From an uncultured Kordiimonas sp. (GTDB lineage: Bacteria; Pseudomonadota; Alphaproteobacteria; Sphingomonadales; Kordiimonadaceae): 64,000 bases of DNA. Location of the stretch: assembly GCA_947500295.1 (NCBI GenBank), contig CANMRM010000001.1:620001-684000 (forward strand), written 5' to 3'. Made by a program: the position numbers and the translations under genes. The notes below the pieces were generated by a model that saw only the letters and a list, made by a program, of their open reading frames with translations, had not been told where the DNA came from and searched no databases. Below, piece after piece: positions 1 to 9,521 of this stretch (the first letter of the stretch is position 1; every line of letters begins with the position of its first letter).

Positions 1-1
1 G

Positions 2-862
2 GCTGAATACAGTCGCCCGGCGCAGGATATTGTCGCTGAAGCCCGCCGTCTTGTATCCAGCGGTGTCGTCGAGATCACGCTGCTCGGCCAGAACGTCAAC
101 GCTTATCACGGGGAATTGTCGAACGGCGGTACCGCGAGCCTTGGGCGCCTGATCCGGGAACTGGCGGAAATCGACGGACTTGATCGCATCCGTTACACGA
201 CCTCGCACCCTCGTGATATGGATGACGACCTTATTTTCGCTCACAGGGACGTTGCTGCCTGCATGCCGTACCTGCATTTGCCTGTGCAGTCAGGGTCCAA
301 TGCCATTTTGGAGGCTATGAACCGCAAACATACCCGTGAGCACTATTTCGATATAATTGACCGTCTGCGGGAAGCACGGCCCGATTTGGCACTTTCAAGC
401 GACTTTATAGTTGGATTTCCGGGTGAAACGGACGAGGACTTTGAAGATACGCTGGATCTGGTCCGGCGTGTGAAATATGCCCAGGCCTACAGCTTCAAAT
501 ACAGCCCGCGCCCTGGCACGCCTGCTTCCGTGATGGAAACACAGGTGCCGGAAGACGTGAAATCCGAGCGTCTGGCAAGGTTGCAGGCTTTGCTGAACGA
601 GCATCAAATGGAGTTTAATACAGCGTCCGTAGGTAAAGAGATGGATGTCTTGCTGGAACGTGAAGGAAAGTTTGCGGGTCAGCTCCTGGGTCGTAGCCCT
701 TACTTGCAGGCTGTGCATGTTGATGTTTCGAATGTGCAAAACACGCTGGACGCCGCTGGCGATAATGCCTACAGTAATTACATGGGCAAATTGGTTCGCG
801 TTCGGATATCCGAAGCTGGACCAAATAGCCTGAAGGGTGAACTGGTTAGCGCCCTGCATTAG
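2..862 (+). CDS. miaB: MiaB, tRNA methylthiotransferase (5'-truncated by window edge)
   Basis: The reading frame is open from base 2, so the start lies outside the window. MiaB is the radical-SAM enzyme that adds the methylthio group to i6A37 in tRNAs reading UNN codons. The visible part starts in the catalytic domain ([14 protein letters not shown]) and continues with [23 protein letters not shown] split over conserved blocks, then [11 protein letters not shown] and the [11 protein letters not shown] motif. The last ~65 residues form a TRAM RNA-binding domain ([19 protein letters not shown], ending GELVSAL). The N-terminal cluster-binding domain and the CxxxCxxC motif are not in the window. 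It lies 41 bp upstream of phoH on the same strand, as in many alphaproteobacteria. Identity is secure. Confidence 0.95.
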   Translation, partial: AEYSRPAQDIVAEARRLVSSGVVEITLLGQNVNAYHGELSNGGTASLGRLIRELAEIDGLDRIRYTTSHPRDMDDDLIFAHRDVAACMPYLHLPVQSGSNAILEAMNRKHTREHYFDIIDRLREARPDLALSSDFIVGFPGETDEDFEDTLDLVRRVKYAQAYSFKYSPRPGTPASVMETQVPEDVKSERLARLQALLNEHQMEFNTASVGKEMDVLLEREGKFAGQLLGRSPYLQAVHVDVSNVQNTLDAAGDNAYSNYMGKLVRVRISEAGPNSLKGELVSALH

Positions 863-903
863 TCGCTGGGCGCGGCCGTTTTAGGAGCCGCAAGCCAATT
901 TCT

Positions 904-1962
904 ATGTATGCCAAGGTCAGCTCACGGAGCGACAAACCCGCAACCCGCCCGGCAACCCAGCGGTCTGAAATCCGCAAAAAATTGTTCGAATTCGAGGACA
1001 ATCGTTTAGCTGCGATTGTTTTTGGACAGCACGACCGCAATCTTGCGCGTATCGAGCAAATGCTGGGCGTCGTTCTCATCAATAGAGGTAATCGAATAGC
1101 GATCGAAGGTTCTTCGGAACGTGCAGAAACAGCATACCGGGTGCTGGAGGACCTCTGTGAAATGGCACGCCAGGGCCGGGAAATCGATGTTGGCGAAGTG
1201 GACGGCGCCGTGCGCATGGCTGAAGGGGGGGCTGTTGCCAACGACCAGTCTTATACCCCGCAGGACAGAAATCGTGATCACAGGGCGGCCCCGAAGGGCA
1301 GTGACCTCAAGATTACGACCCGCAACCGGGTCATTATGCCACGTTCGAAAGGGCAGGCTGATTATATGGCAAAGCTCGCGAGAGCTGATATGGTGTTTGG
1401 TGTTGGCCCCGCGGGCACAGGTAAGACCTACCTTGCTGTCGCGATGGCGGTGGCGCGCATGCTCGCAGGAGAGATTGATCGCATAATTCTGTCCCGTCCC
1501 GCCGTTGAAGCGGGAGAAAACCTTGGTTTCCTACCCGGTGACCTGAAGGACAAGGTCGACCCTTACCTGCGGCCTCTTTATGATGCTCTGTATGATATGA
1601 TGCCTGCCGAGCAGGTCGAAAAGCGTATTGCCAGCAACCAAATCGAGATCGCACCGCTTGCCTACATGCGCGGGCGCACGCTCGCAAATGCCTTTGTGAT
1701 TCTCGACGAGGCTCAGAATACAACACCGATGCAGATGAAAATGTTTCTGACGCGTTTTGGCGAAAATAGCCGAATGGCGATCTGTGGTGACCCCAGTCAG
1801 GTCGATTTGCCGCCCAGCGTCTCATCTGGATTGAAGCACGCCCTCAACAAATTGAGGGACATTGACGGTATCGCGGTGACCCGTTTCGAAGCCAGTGATG
1901 TTGTGCGCCACCCACTTGTGGGACGCATCGTGGACGCCTACGGCGACGATGATGGCCGCTAG
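904..1962 (+). CDS. phoH: PhoH family ATPase
   Basis: This is a PhoH-like P-loop ATPase of 352 residues, a cytoplasmic family tied to RNA metabolism and found beside ybeY in many bacteria. Walker A (GPAGTGKT) is near residue 168 and Walker B (FVILDEAQN) near residue 264; GDPSQVDLP and the final VVRHPLVGRIVDAY are also family signatures. The first ~130 residues hold the usual N-terminal extension (RNLARIEQMLGV). The ATG at 904 follows miaB by 41 bp and ybeY begins 14 bp downstream, so the three are probably co-transcribed. The exact biochemical role of PhoH proteins is not settled. Confidence 0.95.
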   Translation: MYAKVSSRSDKPATRPATQRSEIRKKLFEFEDNRLAAIVFGQHDRNLARIEQMLGVVLINRGNRIAIEGSSERAETAYRVLEDLCEMARQGREIDVGEVDGAVRMAEGGAVANDQSYTPQDRNRDHRAAPKGSDLKITTRNRVIMPRSKGQADYMAKLARADMVFGVGPAGTGKTYLAVAMAVARMLAGEIDRIILSRPAVEAGENLGFLPGDLKDKVDPYLRPLYDALYDMMPAEQVEKRIASNQIEIAPLAYMRGRTLANAFVILDEAQNTTPMQMKMFLTRFGENSRMAICGDPSQVDLPPSVSSGLKHALNKLRDIDGIAVTRFEASDVVRHPLVGRIVDAYGDDDGR

Positions 1963-1976
1963 TATAGAATATAGTA

Positions 1977-2570
1977 ATGCCCACCATGCCCGCCAAAATT
2001 GACCCCAGCGAAGATCCGTCCTCGAGTATTATCGGTCAGGCGCCCTCCGGGGCTTATCCTGACCTGGAGATCGAGGTTGAGATCGTCGACCCGTCGCTGG
2101 ATTTCAACATTGAAGGCTTGACCGGGACCCTTGTACGCACTGTGCTGTGCGCCGAACGCATTCCGGGCAATGTTGCGGGCGAACTGTATGTTCGCATTGT
2201 TTCGAACGGCGATATGCAGTTGCTCAACAACGAGCACCGGGGAAAAGACAAGCCAACCAATGTGCTTTCATTTCAGGCAATTGAAGGCGAAAACCTGGAA
2301 GATGCTCTTGACGCGGCCACAAAAAATGGCCCCCCCGTTCATTTCGGCGACATTATTGTGGCCGCACCTGTTGTGATTGAGGAAGCGGCACAACAAAACA
2401 AGCGGCAGATGCATCATTTTGCGCATCTTTTGGTTCATGGGCTTTTACATTTGCTGAATTACGACCATATGGAGGATCAGGAAGCCGAATTGATGGAATC
2501 CAGGGAGAGGGCAATTCTAGCCGCATTTGACATTGCAGACCCGTATGCAACGGAGCATGAGCATGGCTGA
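1977..2570 (+). CDS. ybeY: YbeY, rRNA maturation RNase
   Basis: YbeY is a zinc-dependent endoribonuclease involved in 16S rRNA 3'-end maturation and ribosome quality control. The zinc motif is visible near residues 153–163 as HGLLHLLNYDH, and the upstream KPTNVLSFQ is conserved. At 197 residues it is longer than the E. coli protein because of an N-terminal extension of about 40 residues (MPTMPAKIDPSED), so a start somewhat further downstream cannot be excluded. It is followed with an 8-bp overlap by corC, the same order seen in many proteobacteria. Confidence 0.95.
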   Translation: MPTMPAKIDPSEDPSSSIIGQAPSGAYPDLEIEVEIVDPSLDFNIEGLTGTLVRTVLCAERIPGNVAGELYVRIVSNGDMQLLNNEHRGKDKPTNVLSFQAIEGENLEDALDAATKNGPPVHFGDIIVAAPVVIEEAAQQNKRQMHHFAHLLVHGLLHLLNYDHMEDQEAELMESRERAILAAFDIADPYATEHEHG

Positions 2571-3531
2571 TAGCCAATCTGACCGCGATGTGGCATCCGT
2601 TCCGCAGGAAAGGACTTCTTCCGGTGGCTTCCTGCGGGCGGTGAGGGAGTTTTTTGGCTCGAAATCCAGCGACGTGTCTCTGCGCGAAAGCCTCGAGGAA
2701 GCAATTGAAGAGCACGAAGAAGATACCAAACAGGTTTCGCTCGGGGAAAAAGAACGTGAAATGCTCTTCAACGTTCTGGAATATGGTGAACTCCGAATAG
2801 ATGACGTTATGGTCCCGCGCGGTGACATTGTCGCTGTGCCCAACAATGTTTCATTTCAGGACCTTGTTACGGTATTTGCCGAGGCGGCGCATTCACGCAT
2901 GCCTGTTTTTCGGGAAACGCTGGATGATGTCATTGGCATGGTTCATGTGAAAGATACCTTGAAACTGGTTGCAGGGGGCCTTGAACCGAGCGACTTCAGA
3001 ATGGTCTCGATAAGGCGGCCTGTGCTGTATGTTCCCGCGTCCATGCGGGTAATTGATCTGCTCGCTAAAATGCGCCAGTCGCGCACGCACATGGCTGTTG
3101 TGGTTGACGAGTATGGCGGCACGGATGGTCTGGTCACTGTTGAAGATATGGTCGAGGAAATCGTTGGCGAAATAGAAGACGAGCATGATGCCATTGAAGA
3201 CCCGGAATTGATTGCCTTGCCCGATGGTGGATTTGACGCGGACGCCCGGCTCGATATTGAAGAGCTTGAAGAAGCACTCGGTGTTGAACTGGTTGCTGAA
3301 GATCGGGCGGAAGAAGTGGATACGCTCGGTGGGTTGGTGTTTCTGCTGGCCGACCGGGTTCCCGATATTGGGGAAGTGATTGCACATGAAAGTGGCCACA
3401 AATTCGAAGTGCTGGACGCTGACCCCCGCCGAATTCGGCGTATTCGTATCCATATGCCGGTCAAAACCACGGAGCCGGCAAAAAGCACCGTCGATACACC
3501 GGTTTCCGGCGCAGAAGCCGAAGGCAAGTAA
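2563..3531 (+). CDS. corC: CorC/HlyC family CBS-domain transporter-associated protein
   Basis: This is a 322-residue cytoplasmic protein with two CBS domains (DDVMVPRGDIVAV... about residues 75–195, including YGGTDGLVTVEDMVEEIVGEIEDE) and a C-terminal CorC_HlyC domain (about 225–300, ending RRIRRIRIHM). The family is linked to magnesium and cobalt efflux. The start at 2563 is chosen because GGAG at 2552–2555 sits 7 nt upstream; this gives an 8-bp overlap with ybeY and suggests translational coupling. ATG 2557 and a TTG at 2527 are alternatives with worse spacing. lnt follows closely, matching the ybeY–corC–lnt order of proteobacteria. Confidence 0.92.
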   Translation: MADSQSDRDVASVPQERTSSGGFLRAVREFFGSKSSDVSLRESLEEAIEEHEEDTKQVSLGEKEREMLFNVLEYGELRIDDVMVPRGDIVAVPNNVSFQDLVTVFAEAAHSRMPVFRETLDDVIGMVHVKDTLKLVAGGLEPSDFRMVSIRRPVLYVPASMRVIDLLAKMRQSRTHMAVVVDEYGGTDGLVTVEDMVEEIVGEIEDEHDAIEDPELIALPDGGFDADARLDIEELEEALGVELVAEDRAEEVDTLGGLVFLLADRVPDIGEVIAHESGHKFEVLDADPRRIRRIRIHMPVKTTEPAKSTVDTPVSGAEAEGK

Positions 3532-3548
3532 TTGGGGTGAGCGGAGAG

Positions 3549-5174
3549 ATGCAGGGCATGAATGATGCGGCACCTCAGGGGTCTGGTGGCATGGCGGGCG
3601 TTAAAATGGCTCGCTTTTCCGGATGGTTACAAGCCAAAGCCGTCTGGCGTGTTCCGTTGATCTCCTTTTTGGCTGGCGCTTTGCTGACCATGACATTTTC
3701 GCCGCTCAGTTTTTTCCCTGCGGCGTTTGTTGCTTTCCCGCTCATGATATTTCTGCTTGATCAGGCCCGGTCGGCCAGAGAAGCATTTTCCGCTGGCTGG
3801 TGGACCGGGTTTGGCGTGTTCTCCGTTGGCCTGACCTGGATCGGGCATTCTTTCACGCAGCAGGATAATGTGCCACTGGTTCTGGCACCTTTTGCCATTC
3901 TGGCGCTTTCCGGTGTCATGGCGCTCTATATTGGCGGCGCTTTTATTCTCAGCCAACGACTTTGGGTCAAAGGGCCATTGAGGGTGCTTTTGTTTGCCGC
4001 TGTCTGGATGGTGTTCGAGTTTGCCCGGGGTTTTCTTTTCACGGGGTTTCCGTGGCACCTTGCGGGCAGTATGTGGGCAGACTGGTTACCGGTGGCACAG
4101 ATTGCATCTCTGACCAGCATTTACGGATTGTCCGCCTTGACCGTTTTAGTAGCGGCCTCTCCGATTGTCCTTGTGGGACGCAGTCTAAAGCCGTTGGCAA
4201 TCGGCATGGTGAGTGTTCCAGTGTTGATATTGGCTGCCGGTGCCTTGTGGGGGCAGGCACGTCTCGGTGCCAACGAAACAGAGTATGACCTGTCGGTAAG
4301 TTTGCGGCTGGTTCAGGCTAACATAAATCAGCGCGAAAAATGGATACCTTCCCTGATTGATGACCATTTCAACCGGCATATGCGTTTATCCCGCGACGGC
4401 AGCGACCGTGGCAAGGCAGAGGGCATAAAGCTGTTGATCTGGCCGGAGGCAGCTGTTCAACGCGAGACATTTGATCGCGAGAGTTCAATTCTTCGCTGGC
4501 GTATGTCGCGCATGCTTGATTTTGGTTCCTACGCCATCACCGGCACGCCGCGGTACCAGCGGACATCAGGTCAGGTAAAATTCTATAACAGCCTCGTCGC
4601 CTTTAATTCACGCGGGCAGCTTTATGCGCGGTACGACAAGGTGCGGTTGGTGCCGTTTGGGGAGTATGTGCCGTTCCAGAGCCTGTTTAACATGATCGGC
4701 CTGTCTGCTCTGGCGGGTTCTTCATTTGATCATGGAGAACAATCACAGACGATTGCATTGCCAGGGGTGCCTGCTTTTACGCCCCTGATTTGTTATGAAA
4801 TCATCTTCCCAGGCACCATACCAGTGGGAGAAGACCGGCCCGGATGGTTGCTGAACGTTACCAATGATGGATGGTTTGGGCTTACAAACGGGCCATACCA
4901 ACATCTTGGCCTGGCAAGATTTCGTGCAATTGAAGAAGGCCTGCCGGTTGTTCGTTCCGCCAACACCGGCGTTAGCGCCATCATAGATTCCTTTGGCCGG
5001 ACGGTATCGAGTTTGGGGCTTGATCAGTCAGGTATTCTGGATAGCCCGTTGCCGACAGCCATCGAGCCTCCAAAATATTCTACAGGCTTCAAGATGATGG
5101 TCACGCTCGCATTGTGCCTGATGGTGATGCTTGGTTTTTCCGTCGCGATGGTGCGCCGGAAAACCTCCCCGTAA
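3549..5174 (+). CDS. lnt: Apolipoprotein N-acyltransferase
   Basis: Lnt transfers the third acyl chain to the N-terminal cysteine of lipoproteins at the periplasmic face of the inner membrane. About the first 240 residues are a hydrophobic multi-helix block; the C-terminal part is the nitrilase-like catalytic domain. The catalytic Glu (LLIWPEAAV), Lys (YDKVRLVPFGEYVPF) and Cys (PLICYEIIFPG) are all present. One more hydrophobic helix closes the protein (MMVTLALCLMVMLGFSVAMV). The start at 3549 is preferred because GGGGTGA at 3534–3540 lies 8 nt upstream; GTG 3537 and ATG 3558 are in-frame alternatives. The metK gene that often follows lnt in this class is absent here. Confidence 0.93.
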   Translation: MQGMNDAAPQGSGGMAGVKMARFSGWLQAKAVWRVPLISFLAGALLTMTFSPLSFFPAAFVAFPLMIFLLDQARSAREAFSAGWWTGFGVFSVGLTWIGHSFTQQDNVPLVLAPFAILALSGVMALYIGGAFILSQRLWVKGPLRVLLFAAVWMVFEFARGFLFTGFPWHLAGSMWADWLPVAQIASLTSIYGLSALTVLVAASPIVLVGRSLKPLAIGMVSVPVLILAAGALWGQARLGANETEYDLSVSLRLVQANINQREKWIPSLIDDHFNRHMRLSRDGSDRGKAEGIKLLIWPEAAVQRETFDRESSILRWRMSRMLDFGSYAITGTPRYQRTSGQVKFYNSLVAFNSRGQLYARYDKVRLVPFGEYVPFQSLFNMIGLSALAGSSFDHGEQSQTIALPGVPAFTPLICYEIIFPGTIPVGEDRPGWLLNVTNDGWFGLTNGPYQHLGLARFRAIEEGLPVVRSANTGVSAIIDSFGRTVSSLGLDQSGILDSPLPTAIEPPKYSTGFKMMVTLALCLMVMLGFSVAMVRRKTSP

Positions 5175-5234
5175 CGCTTTGAGGGCAGCAAAAAGAGCTT
5201 TGCAGGGCAACAGCTGTGCGATATAGCCGCGAGC

Positions 5235-5969
5235 ATGAGCAATTCTTCGAAAAATAATTCAGATTTCCAGCCGCCAGAGTTGCGGTTTTTCGGGCGCCGC
5301 AAAGGTCCAGCGCTTTCTGATCGCAAGCAGGGCCTGATGGATGATCTTTTGCCCCGAATCTCCGTGCCTGTTGATCTCGAAAAAGAGGCAGCGCCCGGTG
5401 ATATGGACCCAAAGGCAATGTTTGAGCCGTCGGTGTCGGCCTGTTGGCTTGAAATAGGTTTTGGCAAGGGAGAACACCTCGCCTGGCAGGCAGACCACAA
5501 TCCGGGCGTCGGTCTGATTGGTTGCGAGCCCTATCTGAACGGTGTCGCTGGTTTGCTTACATACATTGAAGAAGAGGGTATCAACAACATCCGGGTGTAC
5601 GGCGACGATGCACGCCACGTGCTCTCGCGGTTGCCCGATGCGTCCATCGATCGTGTATTCCTCATACACCCTGACCCCTGGCCCAAGCGCCGGCACGCTC
5701 GCCGGCGGTTTGTCAATCCGCCGAATCTGGACCAGATTGCCCGTGTTCTGTCGGATGACGGAGAGTTTCGAGTTGGTACCGATCATCCGATTTATCGTGA
5801 ATGGACCGCTATACAGATGAGCCTGCGTAGCGATTTCGAATGGCGTGCAGACAACCCGGAAGATTGGCTGAAGCGGCCCGAAGACTGGCCTGAAACCCGC
5901 TATGAGGCCAAAGCGCTTGAGGGCCGGGCGACCTACTTTCGATACCGCCGCCTGCCGCGAAGCAGTTAA
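5235..5969 (+). CDS. trmB: tRNA (guanine-N7)-methyltransferase
   Basis: TrmB methylates G46 of tRNA using SAM. The 244-residue protein shows the SAM-binding loop (WLEIGFGKGEHLAWQA), the acidic GCEPYLNGV segment and the family signature DPWPKRRHARRRFVN, followed by the C-terminal GTDHPIYREW and KALEGRATYFRYRR region. The N-terminal ~45 residues are basic and variable. It lies 60 bp after lnt and 71 bp before the cupin gene, on the same strand. Assignment is firm. Confidence 0.95.
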   Translation: MSNSSKNNSDFQPPELRFFGRRKGPALSDRKQGLMDDLLPRISVPVDLEKEAAPGDMDPKAMFEPSVSACWLEIGFGKGEHLAWQADHNPGVGLIGCEPYLNGVAGLLTYIEEEGINNIRVYGDDARHVLSRLPDASIDRVFLIHPDPWPKRRHARRRFVNPPNLDQIARVLSDDGEFRVGTDHPIYREWTAIQMSLRSDFEWRADNPEDWLKRPEDWPETRYEAKALEGRATYFRYRRLPRSS

Positions 5970-6040
5970 GTTCAGCCCGCCTTCCATATTATCCCGGGTT
6001 TTGTGCTAATACTGAATTCAGACAGTATTTCGGGAGCAAG

Positions 6041-6394
6041 ATGCCCATGACAATTGAAGCTTTTCCCTGGGGTATGATGCAATGGATCGAGCGCGGGCAT
6101 AAGGGGCTTGGAATCAGCTTCGCCAAGATGAGCCTCCGTCCGGGTTGTGAAACCGACCCGCACTTTCACGAAAATGCCCACGAGTTTATCTATGTGGAAG
6201 AAGGGGAAGTAGTCGTTGAGATGGTGGGCACGTTGAAAGACAATAGTGACGTGTGGCAGAAAAAGCGGATTCGGACAGGGGAAAAAATTGCTCTTCAACA
6301 ACGGCGCGCCCACAAGATAGTCAATGATGCCGAGGTGTCTGCTGACTTGACCATTGTCTATACCCACCACGAGAGGCGCAAGGAAGCACTCTGA
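6041..6394 (+). CDS. Small cupin-domain protein
   Basis: A single-domain cupin of 117 residues. The first cupin motif is visible (CETDPHFHENAHEFIYVEEGEVVVEM), with metal-ligand-like histidines HFHENAHE, and the second motif is degenerate (RTGEKIALQQRRAHKIVNDAE). The substrate cannot be told from sequence; such proteins may bind small molecules or metals. It sits alone between trmB and the rimP promoter, a place where housekeeping genes are usually found, and ends in a charged tail. ATG 6041 and ATG 6047 are both possible starts. Confidence 0.75.
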   Translation: MPMTIEAFPWGMMQWIERGHKGLGISFAKMSLRPGCETDPHFHENAHEFIYVEEGEVVVEMVGTLKDNSDVWQKKRIRTGEKIALQQRRAHKIVNDAEVSADLTIVYTHHERRKEAL

Positions 6395-6507
6395 AGTAAA
6401 AGTTCATGACGTGACGGCTTTGGCCTCGTTTCGAGTCGTTTTGCTGTCGTTGGTGCCCAATATGGATGTGACGCTTCAAAAGCCCCAATAAACATGTGTT
6501 TTGCCCC

Positions 6508-6536
6508 TTGCCCCGGGCAGGTCTTGACTGTATATA
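6508..6536 (+). promoter_or_regulatory. Sigma-70-type promoter of the rimP–nusA–infB operon
   Basis: A TTGCCC -35 element (6508–6513) and a TATATA -10 element (6531–6536) are separated by exactly 17 bp. Transcription would start near 6543 and give a leader of about 120 nt before the rimP start at 6664. The leader begins with a short GC hairpin around 6573–6588 (GTGGGC, UCAA loop, GCCCGC). Confidence 0.6.
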
Positions 6537-6663
6537 GAGGCCACTTCTCCTGGATTGATGGTTATATTCCGGGGTGGGCTCAAGCCCGCTCAGCCATAAC
6601 TCATACCTTCAATCCAGCCAGGGTTCCCGTACGGGTGCGCTGGAGCGGCGGAAAGGAAACAGA

Positions 6664-7176
6664 GTGACGGAAGCATCCGTTCAGATACGCGAACTGATTG
6701 AATCGGCAGTTGAAGGCCTCGGGTTTGAACTCGTGCGCGTTACCTATGGTGGTGGCCGCAAGCCGACGCTGCAGATTATGGCTGAGCGTCCGGATGGCAC
6801 GATGAGCGTTGATGACTGCGCGCGCCTCTCGCGTGAAGTTTCACTCATTCTGGATGTGGAAGACCCGCTGCCGGGCGAGTACTTGCTGGAAGTCAGCTCT
6901 CCCGGCGTTGACCGTCCGCTGACCCGCCCGAAGGATTTTGAACGCTGGGTTGGTTTTGAAACCAAAGTCGAACTGGCGACGCAGATTGATGGTCGTCGTC
7001 GTTTCAAGGGCCGGATGACCGGTTTTGATGGTTCGGAAGTGGTGATGCAGACTGAAGAAGGTGAAGTGATTTTGCCATTTGGAGATATATCCAAGGCGAA
7101 ACTCATCCTCACGGACGAATTACTTGCTGAGGTGCAGAAGCAGGCACCAGGCGAACAGGAAGACACCCAGCACTAG
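6664..7176 (+). CDS. rimP: Ribosome maturation factor RimP
   Basis: RimP is needed for 30S subunit maturation. The 170-residue protein starts at GTG 6664 with a GGAAAGGAAACA ribosome-binding region directly upstream; the frame is open further upstream but that sequence (repetitive, with the leader hairpin) does not look like RimP. Family features: IRELIESAVEGLGFELVRV, the DCARLSREVS block, and SSPGVDRPL in the N-terminal domain, then the C-terminal SH3-like domain (ILPFGDISKAKLIL). It heads the nusA–infB operon, the usual arrangement. Confidence 0.94.
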   Translation: MTEASVQIRELIESAVEGLGFELVRVTYGGGRKPTLQIMAERPDGTMSVDDCARLSREVSLILDVEDPLPGEYLLEVSSPGVDRPLTRPKDFERWVGFETKVELATQIDGRRRFKGRMTGFDGSEVVMQTEEGEVILPFGDISKAKLILTDELLAEVQKQAPGEQEDTQH

Positions 7177-7230
7177 AGGCTGGAAACTTAAAGCTGGCGG
7201 GGTAAGCCCCCTATAAGCGATGGAGTAAAG

Positions 7231-8859
7231 ATGATGGCAACAGCTGTCAGCGCAAACCGGTTGGAACTTCTGCAGATTGCGGAGCTGGTCGCGCGCGAAA
7301 AAGTGATCGACAAGGAAATCGTTCTGGAAGCAATGGAAGACGCTATCCAGAAAGCGGCTCGGTCGCGCTATGGGGCGGAAAATGAAATCCGTGCACAGAT
7401 TGATAAAAACACCGGTGATATCCGGCTTTTCCGGGTGCTTGAGGTGGTCGAGGAAGTCGAAGAGCCAGCTGTGCAAATCAGTCTGGAGGATGCACTCAAG
7501 GACAAAGCCGATGCGGCGATTGGTGACTATCTCGCGTCCAGCCTGCCGCCGATGGACTTCGGTCGTATCGCTGCCCAGACAGCGAAACAGGTTATCGTTC
7601 AAAAAGTGCGTGATGCCGAGCGTCAGCGCCAATATGATGAATACAAGGACCGGGTCGGCGAAATCATCACAGGTATCGTCAAGCGCGTTGAATACGGCAA
7701 TGTGATTGTTGACCTTGGGAATGCCGAAGCGATTATGCGTCGCGACCAGGTTATTCCGCGCGAGCATGTGCGTCAGAACGAGCGGATGCGTGGATTTATT
7801 TATGAAGTGCGCCGCGAAAACCGTGGTCCGCAAATCTTTATGTCTCGTACCAAGCCTGAATTCATGGGTGCACTGTTTGCACAAGAAGTGCCGGAGATTT
7901 ACGACGGTATTATTGAAATTCGGTCTGTTGCCCGGGATCCCGGCAGCCGGGCAAAAATCGCGGTTATTTCAAATGACAATTCGATTGACCCGGTTGGTGC
8001 TTGTGTCGGCATGCGCGGTAGCCGCGTACAGGCGGTTGTCAACGAATTACAGGGTGAGAAGATCGATATCATTCCCTGGTCGCCCGATGTTGCGTCCTTT
8101 ATCGTGAACGCACTGCAGCCGGCTGAAGTCGCCAAGGTTGTTCTTGATGAAGAGCGTACCCGCGTCGAAGTTGTTGTGCCCGATGATCAACTGTCGCTGG
8201 CAATCGGTCGGCGGGGCCAGAACGTGAGGTTGGCGTCTCAGCTGACCGGCTGGACTATCGATATCATGACAGAAGCGGAAGAAAGCGAACGGCGCCAGGA
8301 AGAGTTCATGGCGCAAAGCGCTCGCTTCATGGAAGCTCTGGACGTTGACGATACACTGGCGCACCTGCTGGTTGCGGAAGGCTTCACCGAAGTGGAAGAA
8401 GTCGCTTACGTTGAGCTGGAAGAGCTGCTGGGCGTTGAAGGGTTCGACGAAGAACTTGCGCAGGAACTGCAGCGACGCGCTAACGATTTCCTGGAAGCCG
8501 AAGCACGTGCTGCCGATGAAAAACGCATAGAAATGGGCGTTGAAGACGCTCTTGCCGACGTCGAAGGCCTCACTCCTCAAATGCTGGTGACGCTTGGTGA
8601 AGAGCAGGTTAAAACGCTTGAGGATTTTGCGGGATGTGCTGCAGACGAGCTGACAAGCAAGGAAGACGGCATACTGCGCAGCTTCCCGCTGACCGAGATT
8701 GAGGCCAGTGCCATGATCATGTCAGCACGGGTCGCCCTTGGCTGGCTGACAGCAGAGGAGGCTTTTGGCAGCAACGAGGAAGCGGCCGAAGAAGCCGAGG
8801 CTGAAGGTAGCGATGAGGTTTCGGAAGAAACCATCGAGCAAGAAGCGGAAGCAGAGTAA
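7231..8859 (+). CDS. nusA: Transcription termination/antitermination factor NusA
   Basis: NusA modulates pausing, termination and antitermination by RNA polymerase. The 542-residue protein has the N-terminal RNAP-binding domain (to ~130), an S1 domain (~135–200), KH1/KH2 (~230–345; VGACVGMRGSRVQAV and LAIGRRGQNVRLASQLTGW) and two C-terminal helix-hairpin-helix-like repeats (LLVAEGFTEVEEVA, VEGLTPQMLVTLGEE). It ends in a very acidic tail of about 30 residues, as in other alphaproteobacteria. GGAG at 7222–7225 serves ATG 7231 or ATG 7234. Confidence 0.97.
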   Translation: MMATAVSANRLELLQIAELVAREKVIDKEIVLEAMEDAIQKAARSRYGAENEIRAQIDKNTGDIRLFRVLEVVEEVEEPAVQISLEDALKDKADAAIGDYLASSLPPMDFGRIAAQTAKQVIVQKVRDAERQRQYDEYKDRVGEIITGIVKRVEYGNVIVDLGNAEAIMRRDQVIPREHVRQNERMRGFIYEVRRENRGPQIFMSRTKPEFMGALFAQEVPEIYDGIIEIRSVARDPGSRAKIAVISNDNSIDPVGACVGMRGSRVQAVVNELQGEKIDIIPWSPDVASFIVNALQPAEVAKVVLDEERTRVEVVVPDDQLSLAIGRRGQNVRLASQLTGWTIDIMTEAEESERRQEEFMAQSARFMEALDVDDTLAHLLVAEGFTEVEEVAYVELEELLGVEGFDEELAQELQRRANDFLEAEARAADEKRIEMGVEDALADVEGLTPQMLVTLGEEQVKTLEDFAGCAADELTSKEDGILRSFPLTEIEASAMIMSARVALGWLTAEEAFGSNEEAAEEAEAEGSDEVSEETIEQEAEAE

Positions 8860-8885
8860 CGCGTTAAGGCTTGGGGGAGCTTCCG

Positions 8886-9482
8886 ATGCCTGAACGCCGC
8901 TGCATCCTGACGCACCAATCGGCACCCACGGACGGCATGGTTCGATTGGTGCTGGACCCTGAGGGGACACTTGTTCCCGATGTGGCTGCAAAGTTGCCGG
9001 GGCGTGGTGTCTGGATAACAGCCGACGGACCGCTGGTCCGCGCAGAACAGAATAACGGTCGCCTGATAAAGGCGGCCAGCCGGTCTTTCAAAACAGCGCT
9101 CAAACGAGACGCCGTTCGGGAGGACTTGGTGGACACAATGATAAGACTGCTGACCAAACGGTGCCTTGATCGTCTTGGTTTGGAGCAGAAAGCGGGAAAC
9201 CTGGTGACGGGTTTCGACAAGATAAAGGCGGCGCTCGCCAAAAAAGGAACCGGGAAACCGGCACTCCTGCTGGCTGCCACTGACGGTGCGGCTGATGGCC
9301 GCCAGAAAATTAAATCTGCTGTCGGCGCAGATGTGTCGCTGGTGGAGATTTTTGACCGGGAACAGCTGTCGTTGGCGCTCGGTCGGGAAAATGTGGTTCA
9401 TGTGCTGCTGATGGAAAGTGGCGGCGCAGACAAATTGAAGGCCGATGTTGGCCGACTAGTGGGTTTATCTGCTAAAGACTAA
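8886..9482 (+). CDS. ylxR: YlxR (DUF448) RNA-binding protein with C-terminal L7Ae-like region
   Basis: The first ~85 residues match YlxR (PERRCILTHQSAP, LPGRGVWI), a nucleic-acid-binding family encoded between nusA and infB. The rest (roughly 95–198) contains ALAKKGTGKPALLLAATDGA and LSLALGRENVVHVLL, which I read as an L7Ae/L30e-like fold, the usual alphaproteobacterial two-domain form. The start at 8886 is supported by GGGGGAG at 8873–8879 with 6-nt spacing; an earlier in-frame TTG at 8871 overlaps that site. It lies 26 bp after nusA and 39 bp before infB. Confidence 0.88.
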   Translation: MPERRCILTHQSAPTDGMVRLVLDPEGTLVPDVAAKLPGRGVWITADGPLVRAEQNNGRLIKAASRSFKTALKRDAVREDLVDTMIRLLTKRCLDRLGLEQKAGNLVTGFDKIKAALAKKGTGKPALLLAATDGAADGRQKIKSAVGADVSLVEIFDREQLSLALGRENVVHVLLMESGGADKLKADVGRLVGLSAKD

Positions 9483-9521
9483 CCCGAGCGCGCGTTGTAG
9501 CGCAGAGGAACGAAGAACAGT

